In this document: positions 1-7,741 of the stretch, piece after piece
How positions within the stretch are numbered: position 1 is the stretch's first letter
Layout of the letters: every line of letters starts with the position of its first letter
Assembly: GCA_027451785.1 (NCBI GenBank)
Contig: DAIDIS010000019.1
Coordinates: forward strand, 1-12,200
Source of the DNA: Acidimicrobiales bacterium
GTDB taxonomy: Bacteria > Actinomycetota > Acidimicrobiia > Acidimicrobiales > JAKAVM01
Reading direction: 5' to 3'
DNA: 12,200 nt
The notes under the pieces: generated by a model
The model's database searches: none
What the model was told of the DNA's origin: nothing
Seen by the model: only the letters and a program-made list of their open reading frames with translations
Made by a program: the position numbers and the translations under genes

Positions 1-2
1 AC

Positions 3-179
3 AAGGTGGTGCCAAAGGCTCAGTCCGACCTACTGGTCGACAGGGTTCAGGCCTCTGGTCGGCGAGTCGAGTACGTCGTTTACGAAGGAGAAGGACACGG
101 TTGGTCCAGCCCTGAAACCGTGGATGACGAGATTGCCAGGACTGATAGGTTCCTCAATCTTCACCGTCCTCGGGGTTGA
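3..179 (+). CDS. S9-family serine peptidase (prolyl oligopeptidase/acylaminoacyl-peptidase type), C-terminal end only
   Basis: Reading frame 3 is open from the window edge to a TGA at 177-179 and gives about 58 residues. It begins KVVPKAQSDLLVDRVQASGR and continues to VEYVVYEGEGHGW. This matches the end of the alpha/beta-hydrolase domain of S9 peptidases: the (D)xxVPxxQS segment following the catalytic Asp strand, then the GEGHG motif that carries the catalytic His, then a final helix ending in RFLNLH. The Ser and Asp of the triad lie upstream of the window. Such enzymes usually cleave short peptides or remove acylated N-terminal residues in the cytoplasm. The end of the gene overlaps the 3' end of the convergent MFS gene by 26 bp. 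The family is fairly sure from the His motif; the exact subfamily cannot be told from this fragment. Confidence 0.72.
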   Translation, partial: KVVPKAQSDLLVDRVQASGRRVEYVVYEGEGHGWSSPETVDDEIARTDRFLNLHRPRG

Positions 180-1773
180 TGGCTTCGAGCTGCATCCTCG
201 CTGTCTCCGGATACACGAAGATCAGGAGAACCGCCAGAATGATCGGCGCTACCGAGAGGACCGCCATGGCTCCTCCGATCCCGCCCAGGGCAGAAGAAAA
301 ACGGCCCACGACTTGAAGTCCTGTCACCGTCCCGGCTCTAACGGCGACATTTAAGAACCCGTTGGCCTTTCCTCTGAGCGAAGTTGGGAACAGCTCGGGT
401 GAGTAGACGTTCAGCGTTGGGATCACAGCCGTACCGATGGCGATACCTACGATACGGAGTAGCCACATTTTCCAGCCGAACGCGAAGTAGGAGAGGACGG
501 TGATACCGCTTCCTGCAACGAGCGCTACGGAACCTACGACCCTCCGGCCAAAAATATCCGCCAGCCTTCCGCCCACCACCAGGCCGATCACGCCAGGGAA
601 ATACGTGACAAGGACGAAAAGAGAGATCGCCGAAGGAGCGTAATGGCGCTCCGTTCTTAGGAACTGGTTCAAAAAGAGGGAAGCTGGGTTGGAGAAGGCG
701 TTGGTAAGCAGGTTGATCAGCACTACGAGGACAATCCTGCCCTTGTATTGTGAAAGCCTCGCCCGGGCCTTGGGGCGCGAAACCGCCTTTAGGTGCCGAT
801 CGGTCTCCGGGAGGCTCCTCGACAGTGACGGGATAAACGCCAACCCAGCTATCGAGAGAGCAAAAAGCACCCTCCACCCGTTGTTCCCAGCCGCGGCAAC
901 CTTTAACAACATGACCGGTATGGCAGCTCCGAGGGCACCGGAAACAGTAATTACCCCTAACGCAAAGGCACGCGAGCCAGCGGGCATCTCCTCGGCTAAA
1001 TAGACGGTGGCCAAGATGAGCGCGGTCGTAAAGAAGCTGCTCGCAATCGTCTGATTGATTCCGAGCCAATACATGGATTGAGCAAAGGACCCGAGTGCGG
1101 AAATAGCGCAACCCAAGGCGATTGAATATATGAGTATGGGCTTGCGGCCTCTCTTGTCGGCCATGAGCATTACGACAGCAGACAGAATCGCATCGAGCCT
1201 CACGATCGAAAGCGTGTTCCCTATCGCTCCGTTCGATGCGTGAAAGTCCCGGGCCACATAAGTAACGGTTTGAGTAATCAAGGACACCAAATAGCCGATG
1301 ATGGTGGCGGCGATCGCGATTTGGGCCAGGACATTCACTTGCCTTGGTCCCAGGGCCTCAGGGGGGAGCCACCAAGGCGGCCTGGTTCGGGAGTCGTAGT
1401 CGATTCGGCCAAGAGCCCGGCGAACGGTAGGGATAAACAGAGCTGACCACCACACGTACGAGTACTTGTATTCGACGGTCTGGGTCACCAAGAACGTTCG
1501 GTCGGCGCTGGTGGAGATTGTCTTATCGGCGCTTGTCGGGGCAGTCCGGTCGGCGCTTGTGGAGGGTGTCTTATCGGCGCTGGTGGGCGTTGCCGAGACG
1601 GTTCGCCGATACGATTTGAAAGGTCCCTTGGTCCAAGTGAACTCCCAAGAGCGGGTATTGGGTTTGGAGCCGGTGGATTCGGACAAGGACTCGAAGACGA
1701 GCCCGGTGCGAGGTGACGTCGCTCGCTCCAGGTCCTCCAGGCTCAATTTTTTGTTAACAACCAGCTTCGGCAT
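154..1773 (-). CDS. MFS transporter with a long cytoplasmic N-terminal extension
   Basis: From the ATG at 1773 this is 539 residues. Residues 1-145 are soluble; the first membrane helix starts near 147. The membrane part shows the major facilitator layout: loop 2-3 motif ADKRGRKPIL (205-214), GNNGWR before TM6, PETDRH after TM6 (322-327), a second-half loop motif GGRLADIFGRR (401-411), PELFPTSLRGKANG (459-472) and a terminal YPETARMQLE. These PET and R-G-K motifs resemble sugar-porter and organic-acid MFS carriers, but the substrate is unknown. The extension contains four tandem TSAD(K/R)T units (64-95) and ends in an aromatic stretch YVWWSALFIPTVRRALGR and PPWWLPPEALGPRQ. It may be a small beta-rich domain such as SRPBCC, which is only a guess. 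A GTG at 1887 would extend it by 38 residues but would overlap murA, so I prefer 1773. It diverges from murA. Confidence 0.85.
   Translation of the reverse strand: MPKLVVNKKLSLEDLERATSPRTGLVFESLSESTGSKPNTRSWEFTWTKGPFKSYRRTVSATPTSADKTPSTSADRTAPTSADKTISTSADRTFLVTQTVEYKYSYVWWSALFIPTVRRALGRIDYDSRTRPPWWLPPEALGPRQVNVLAQIAIAATIIGYLVSLITQTVTYVARDFHASNGAIGNTLSIVRLDAILSAVVMLMADKRGRKPILIYSIALGCAISALGSFAQSMYWLGINQTIASSFFTTALILATVYLAEEMPAGSRAFALGVITVSGALGAAIPVMLLKVAAAGNNGWRVLFALSIAGLAFIPSLSRSLPETDRHLKAVSRPKARARLSQYKGRIVLVVLINLLTNAFSNPASLFLNQFLRTERHYAPSAISLFVLVTYFPGVIGLVVGGRLADIFGRRVVGSVALVAGSGITVLSYFAFGWKMWLLRIVGIAIGTAVIPTLNVYSPELFPTSLRGKANGFLNVAVRAGTVTGLQVVGRFSSALGGIGGAMAVLSVAPIILAVLLIFVYPETARMQLEAINPEDGED
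1502..1597. repeat. Four tandem 24-bp repeats inside the MFS gene
   Basis: Four head-to-tail 24-bp units start at 1502, 1526, 1550 and 1574, each beginning TCGGCGCT on the plus strand. Units 1 and 3 match at 21 of 24 positions and are closer to each other than to units 2 and 4, so there is also a 48-bp period. On the coding (minus) strand they encode an 8-residue unit, TSAD(K/R)Txx, with K and R alternating, at residues 64-95 of the transporter. The unit length is a multiple of three, so changes in copy number keep the frame. Confidence 0.9.
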
Positions 1774-1855
1774 CAGGATTCTTCGTTGATCGGCCCAACC
1801 TTGGAGGCGAGGTCGTGGTGACCAACCGCCGGTCTTTCCGATATGGTACGGGATT
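1774..1855. promoter_or_regulatory. Divergent spacer between the MFS gene and murA
   Basis: This is the only divergent intergenic region in the window (82 bp) and must hold the promoters of both genes, unless they lie inside the coding regions. For murA a weak -35/-10 pair can be proposed: GTGACC (1818-1823), 17 bp, ATATGG (1841-1846). That would put the transcript start almost at the GTG. A small dyad GGTC-N5-GACC (1811-1823) overlaps the proposed -35 and could be an operator. The box matches are poor, so only the location as a promoter region is reasonably supported. Confidence 0.3.
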
Positions 1856-3220
1856 GTGGAGATGTTTCGCAGGGATGATTCCGCCACCTTTCAGGTAAGG
1901 CCGGGACCAAGACTCTCGGGCTCCGTGAGTGTCTCTGGGGCCAAGAATTCGGTATTGAAGCTGATGGCGGGGTGTCTTCTGGCAACCGGGACTCACGAGT
2001 TGAAGAACGTTCCGGCAATCGTGGACGTTGGGATCATGGCGCAGCTCCTAGGCTCGATGGGAGTAGAGGTCACATACTCGTCGGCTTTGGCGGAGGGCGA
2101 CAGCGGAGAGCCAGATGAGGAGTCCGGAGGTAGGACCGAAAGGACATCCGAAAGGGGTGTCAAGGCCGTGGCGGCGGGTACCTTGTCGATAAATACTCCG
2201 GAAGCGATAGTCCCGGAAGCCCCGTACGAGTTAGTTGAAATGATGAGGGCTTCGATTGTTGTGTTGGGTCCGCTCGTGGCCCGCCTGGGTAGGGCCAAAG
2301 TTGCGATGCCGGGAGGCGACGACTTCGGCCACCGGCCAATAGACATTCACCTGAAGGGCTTAGAGGCCATGGGAGCGAGCGTCGAGTCTTCTCACGGGTA
2401 CGTCGAGTGCCGGGCGGACCGGCTGAAGGGAGCCAGGATCGTCCTGGAGTTCCCGTCGCATACCGCTACTGACAACCTTGTGATGGCCGCTGTCTTGGCC
2501 AAGGGAACGACGTTGATCGAGAACGCCGCCAGAGAACCTGAGATTTCAGACCTTGCAACGTTCTTGAACTGCATGGGGGCCAGGATTGAAGGGGCGGGAA
2601 CCTCCAGAATCGAGATTGAAGGGGTGGACGAGCTATCGCCCACTTCGCACACGGTGATACCGGACAGGGTTGAGGCGGCTACGTTCCTGGCGGCGGTCGG
2701 CTTGGCGGGAGGGGAGATAACCGTCGAGGGTGCGCGCTTTGATCACCTGGACATGCTCATCGCCAAAATGGCCGACATGGGTATGCGAATCTCCCCGGCC
2801 CCGGGCGGGATTTGGGCATCCTCTGAAGGAAAGCTCTTCTCCACCGATGTTTCGACGTTGCCCTATCCGGGAGTGGCTACTGACTACAAGCCCCTGATGG
2901 TTACGATGCTGGCGGTTGCTGACGGGGTAGGGATTGTGACCGAAAACCTTTTCTCGGGAAGGTTCCGGTATGTTGACGAGCTGCGCCGCATGGGAGCCAA
3001 TATCAGGACCGAAGGGCATCATGCCGTCGTCAGAGGCGTGCCAAAGCTATCCGGGGCACAGGTAAGAGCGCCCGATATCCGAGCGGGCTCCGCCTTGGTC
3101 CTAGCCGGCCTGGTGGCAGAGGGCGAGACCCTTGTCTCCGGTGCTCATCACGTCGACCGGGGCTACGAGGACTTCGCCGGCAAACTTGCGAGCTTAGGTG
3201 CTGACGTCCATAGAGTTTAA
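1856..3220 (+). CDS. murA: UDP-N-acetylglucosamine 1-carboxyvinyltransferase (MurA), Asp-type active site
   Basis: Cytoplasmic enzyme that transfers enolpyruvate from PEP to UDP-GlcNAc, the first committed step of peptidoglycan synthesis. The whole EPSP-synthase-type double domain is present. By comparison with E. coli MurA, Lys30 corresponds to K22, Arg160 to R120, Asp343 to D305, Arg409 to R371 and Arg435 to R397. The catalytic loop reads MPGGDDFGHRPIDIH (151-165), so Asp155 replaces Cys115, as in mycobacterial and chlamydial MurA, which are insensitive to fosfomycin. At 454 residues it is longer than the usual 415-425, because of a charged Gly/Glu/Arg insert at about 75-107. The segment normally reading SVGAT is SHTAT (201-205). 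The start is GTG at 1856; an ATG two codons later (1862) is possible. meaB follows closely downstream. A second murA-like paralogue role cannot be excluded. Confidence 0.93.
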   Translation: MEMFRRDDSATFQVRPGPRLSGSVSVSGAKNSVLKLMAGCLLATGTHELKNVPAIVDVGIMAQLLGSMGVEVTYSSALAEGDSGEPDEESGGRTERTSERGVKAVAAGTLSINTPEAIVPEAPYELVEMMRASIVVLGPLVARLGRAKVAMPGGDDFGHRPIDIHLKGLEAMGASVESSHGYVECRADRLKGARIVLEFPSHTATDNLVMAAVLAKGTTLIENAAREPEISDLATFLNCMGARIEGAGTSRIEIEGVDELSPTSHTVIPDRVEAATFLAAVGLAGGEITVEGARFDHLDMLIAKMADMGMRISPAPGGIWASSEGKLFSTDVSTLPYPGVATDYKPLMVTMLAVADGVGIVTENLFSGRFRYVDELRRMGANIRTEGHHAVVRGVPKLSGAQVRAPDIRAGSALVLAGLVAEGETLVSGAHHVDRGYEDFAGKLASLGADVHRV

Positions 3221-3228
3221 CGCTCTCG

Positions 3229-4260
3229 TTGGGCGCCAAGCCCGCGCAGGGGGCCCGAGCCTCGAAGTGCTTGCCGGAAAGGAACACCCCTAAGTTGGCC
3301 GCAAAGATTACCCGTAACTCACCTACACGCGAGCTGGTGGATTCAGCGCGCCAAGGGGACAGGTTGAGCCTTGCGAGGGTGATATCGAAAGTGGAATCCG
3401 GCGGAACCGCGGCGGTTGAGGTTTCCAAGATCGTCTATCCGTTGGCGGGCAATGGCTATACGGTCGGCATTACAGGGGCTCCCGGCGCAGGCAAGTCGAC
3501 CCTGACCGACAGGCTGATCTCAAAGGCCCGTGAGCGAGGTCTGGTCGGGGTGGTGGCGATCGACCCCACGTCGCCTTTCTCCGGTGGGGCGATCCTGGGA
3601 GACCGAGTGAGAATGGGCGGACACTCGACCGACCCCGGTGTGTATATCAGGTCGATGGCGACTAGAGGACACTTGGGAGGGCTGGCGGTGGCGGTTCCCG
3701 AGGCGATCCGAGTGCTTGACGCATCCGGTTTCGACTGCGTAATTGTCGAGACGGTTGGAGTGGGGCAGGTCGAAGTGGAGGTGGCTGGCATGGCGGACAC
3801 GACCTGTGTCGTGGTTAACCCTGGCTGGGGGGATGCAGTGCAAGCGGCAAAGGCGGGGCTAATGGAGGTTGCGGATATTTTTGTAGTCAATAAGGCGGAT
3901 CGGCCGGGAACTAGAGAGACCGTCAGGGATTTGGAGCTCATGCTGGACATGGGCACCACTGAGAAGTCCTGGAGGCCCCCGATCGTTCAGACGGTCGCAG
4001 CCAATGGTGACGGGGTGGATCAGCTATGGGAGCAAATCGAAAAGCACCGGGACCACCTGAGCGCCTCGGGAGAGCTTGAGACAAGAAGGCTTCAGCGGAT
4101 AGAGGACGAGCTGGTGTCGATGATGTCGAGAACGCTGGCTTCGAAGATGAAAAATCTCTTGGACTCCGGAGAGCTTTCAGGTATCAAAAAGCGCCTTCAG
4201 GGCCGTGAGATCGATCCCTATCAGGCCGCAGAGGAGCTATATAAAGAAGCGGTCAGCTAA
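3229..4260 (+). CDS. meaB: MeaB/ArgK-type GTPase, chaperone of a B12-dependent acyl-CoA mutase
   Basis: G3E-family P-loop GTPase that guards adenosylcobalamin loading and protects methylmalonyl-CoA mutase (or a relative) from inactivation. Visible motifs: Walker A GAPGAGKS (83-90), the family signature SPFSGGAILGDRVRM (115-129), the switch region ETVGVGQ (174-180), NPGWGDAVQAAKAGLMEVAD and the guanine-recognition NKAD (221-224). A helical C-terminal arm (about 270-343) fits the dimerisation region of MeaB. The longest reading starts at TTG 3229, 8 bp after murA, without a good ribosome binding site. TTG at 3295 has AAAGGA 11 nt upstream and would give a 321-residue protein closer to the usual MeaB length, so that start is at least as likely. 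No mutase gene is visible in this window; the partner must lie elsewhere. Neighbouring acyl-CoA chemistry (the enoyl-CoA hydratase) fits. Confidence 0.92.
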   Translation: MGAKPAQGARASKCLPERNTPKLAAKITRNSPTRELVDSARQGDRLSLARVISKVESGGTAAVEVSKIVYPLAGNGYTVGITGAPGAGKSTLTDRLISKARERGLVGVVAIDPTSPFSGGAILGDRVRMGGHSTDPGVYIRSMATRGHLGGLAVAVPEAIRVLDASGFDCVIVETVGVGQVEVEVAGMADTTCVVVNPGWGDAVQAAKAGLMEVADIFVVNKADRPGTRETVRDLELMLDMGTTEKSWRPPIVQTVAANGDGVDQLWEQIEKHRDHLSASGELETRRLQRIEDELVSMMSRTLASKMKNLLDSGELSGIKKRLQGREIDPYQAAEELYKEAVS

Positions 4261-4305
4261 GGCTTCCGGTGCCCGATAATTGATTCGGTGCCTGGGTAAA
4301 TTGCA

Positions 4306-5122
4306 ATGGTGACCGAGTTACCCGGTATCGTTCGATCCATGGTTGCAACAGAGAGCCCCGCTGACAACTTCGTAACGCTTGAGCGCCTGGAATCGGGCGT
4401 AGCGATTATCCGCCTGGACCGGCCCAAGATGAACGCGCTTTCGATAGAGCTGGTTCGCCAACTCGGCGAGGTGGTCGGACGCCTGGAGGAGGACCTTCCG
4501 GGGGCCGTGGTGGTCTATGGTGGCGACAAGATCTTTGCGGCTGGTGCCGATATCACCGAGTTCACCGGCCCCGAAGTGGCAGGCACCATAGCCGAAACCT
4601 TCCATTCAAGCCTGGATCGGTTGGCCGCACTGCCGAGGGCCACGATCGCTGCAATCTCCGGCTATGCACTGGGAGGCGGTTGCGAGCTGGCGCTGGCCTG
4701 CGATCTCCGTGTGGTTTCCGAGAAGGCGAAGCTGGGCCAGCCGGAAGTATTGTTGGGAGTGATTTGTGGGGGAGGGGGTACCCAGCGGCTGCCCAGGCTG
4801 GTGGGACCTTCGATCGCCAAAGACCTGCTTATGACCGGAAGGATGCTGAGTGCACAGGAGGCACTTGCCGTCGGTCTCGCCAACAGGGTCGTTCCGCATG
4901 AAGAAGTTCTTTCTGCGTCGCTTGAGTTGGCGGAGTCATTGGCCAAAGGTGCCCTCGTCGCTCAGGCCCTCTCGAAGAAGGCCATCGACGACGGAATGAG
5001 CATGAGCTTGGTGGATGGGTTGAAGCTCGAAAAGGAGCTTTTTGTTGACGCGTTCTCCACGGTGGACGCTGAGATCGGTGTGAAGTCGTTCCTGGAAAAC
5101 GGTCCGGGAAAGGCCAACTTCA

Positions 5123-5133
<11 letters not shown>
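4306..5133 (+). CDS. Enoyl-CoA hydratase/isomerase (crotonase family)
   Basis: 275-residue crotonase-fold protein, expected to hydrate or isomerise an enoyl-CoA in fatty acid, amino acid or related acyl-CoA breakdown. Oxyanion-hole elements are at FAAGADITEF (77-86) and GGGCELALACD (123-133). Both catalytic glutamates of the classic hydratase are present: Glu127 in GCELALACD and Glu147 in GQPEVLLG. The following loop reads GVICGGGGTQRL; most relatives have IPG, so a Pro is replaced by Cys154. The C-terminal trimerisation helices are complete. The ATG at 4306 lies 45 bp after meaB with only a weak purine stretch upstream; ATG 4339 (residue 12) is the alternative. Its end overlaps the proposed TTG start of treS by 11 bp. 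Substrate chain length cannot be inferred. Adjacency to meaB hints at propionate or branched-chain metabolism, which is inference. Confidence 0.9.
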
Positions 5134-6830
<1,697 letters not shown>

Positions 6831-6853
<23 letters not shown>

Positions 6854-7733
6854 TTTCTCTCCAAGTCTGATAAAGGAGTACTCCTGCCTTAGCGTCGCAC
6901 TCTGCAATCAGCCCAGCCAGTTCGTGGTCGGGCCATCCGCCTCCGATGTGATGGTCGCGGCTGGACGGTTTATCGCCAAAGGGATGGTCGCGGCTGAGCT
7001 GTTCGGCGGCGGAAAAGTATTCGACGATAAAGCGGCTTAGAATCCCGGGTTTGACCCTTTGGACCCCTCCCTGGCTGCCGGGCAGGGGCGCTTCGTAGGC
7101 TTCGCCGTTGTCTGCACTGCCGCCGCCGCTATCGCCTTGGCTGCCGGGCAGGTGAGATTGGTGATCGAGTAGACAATCCGATGCAATGTAGGCAACGGTC
7201 AACAGCAAGTTCCTAACGCGCGGCTTGGACGGGCCCAGCGATGGTTGAAAATAGTTGATGTCTGCGAACTTGGCACCCAGTCGCTCGTAAAGCCTTAGGC
7301 GGTCCAAGGTGTTGCCCTTGATTGAGTCGTCTTTGAAGAATCGGGGGTCCTCAACCTCACCAAGGATGAGGAGTGGTGAGAATCGTCGAGGCCATTGGTC
7401 GAGTGCTCTTGCAATCAGTTCCGTCCCTAGCCCTTTCCCCCGAGCCTGCGGAGCTACGGCCAAATACGAGATCAGCAGCGCTCTGCTCGACGGGAACCAC
7501 TCGCCGATCACACACGCGATCGGGTCTTTGTGTTCGTCAAGTACCACGATTCCCGCAGAGCTCGCTGCGTTGGGCGTTTCAACGGTCTCGGAAGGGAAAT
7601 TACCGGCCGATAGGGAGGCCACCATTTCATCCTCACCGATCAGCTCGTTGTCGGCGAACATCGGGCTAAGGACGTCGCGATAAAGCTTCCTAAGTACAGG
7701 ATCGTTCAAGTCGCTCGCAACGACGAACTGCAC
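6831..7733 (-). CDS. GNAT-family N-acetyltransferase with a low-complexity C-terminal half
   Basis: The N-terminal half (about 1-165) is a GNAT fold: a long first helix, beta strands IVVLDEHKDPIACVIGEW, the acetyl-CoA pyrophosphate loop VAPQARGKGLGTEL (93-106, Q-x-x-G-x-G), and the closing RLRLYERLGAKF (145-156). It should transfer an acetyl group from acetyl-CoA to an amine; the acceptor is unknown. Residues 190-265 are Gly/Ser/Asp/His-rich and include two LPGSQG motifs (195-200 and 217-222) and two SRDH motifs (247-250, 258-261). A last helical part follows (LAGLIAECDAKAGVLLYQTW). The length of 300 is about double a minimal GNAT. The GTG start at 7733 has TGAGG 6 nt upstream and lies 8 bp after the 782-residue gene, so the two are probably co-transcribed. 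Its stop is inside the end of treS on the other strand. Confidence 0.82.
6950..6996. repeat. 14-bp direct repeat in the GNAT gene
   Basis: GATGGTCGCGGCTG occurs at 6950-6963 and exactly again at 6983-6996, an offset of 33 bp (11 codons). On the coding strand it gives the duplicated SRDH motif of the GNAT protein. The in-frame offset suggests a partly decayed tandem duplication. Confidence 0.8.
7072..7152. repeat. 15-bp direct repeat in the GNAT gene
   Basis: TGGCTGCCGGGCAGG occurs at 7072-7086 and again at 7138-7152, an offset of 66 bp (22 codons). It encodes the two LPGSQG motifs that bracket a Gly/Ser/Asp-rich stretch in the acetyltransferase. Confidence 0.8.
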
Positions 7734-7741
7734 TCCAAGCC

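Noticed and set aside
338..1111. Minus-strand 257-codon frame within the MFS gene
   Set aside because: It is an out-of-frame shadow of the MFS gene, with no membrane pattern or family motifs, while the other frame has clear MFS motifs.
1502..1597. CRISPR-like array of short repeats
   Set aside because: Units are contiguous with no spacers, in frame with a transporter, and diverge codon by codon; this is a coding tandem repeat.
1466..1789. Plus-strand 107-codon open frame rich in SALV repeats
   Set aside because: It is the antisense reading of the TSAD repeat and N-terminal region of the MFS gene; the repeat keeps several frames open.
1774..1887. 38-residue N-terminal extension of the first MFS protein from GTG 1887
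   Set aside because: It would run into the murA coding sequence on the other strand, uses GTG instead of the ATG at 1773, and adds no recognisable sequence.
3456..3959. Minus-strand 167-codon frame opposite meaB
   Set aside because: It is antisense to the strongly conserved GTPase motifs; its Ser/Thr/Pro-rich composition is typical of antisense frames in GC-rich genes.
4261..4305. Promoter or terminator between meaB and the hydratase gene
   Set aside because: GATAAT at about 4275 looks like a -10 box, but no matching -35 is present and there is no hairpin with a T-run; a 7-bp direct repeat CGGTGCC is too short to interpret.
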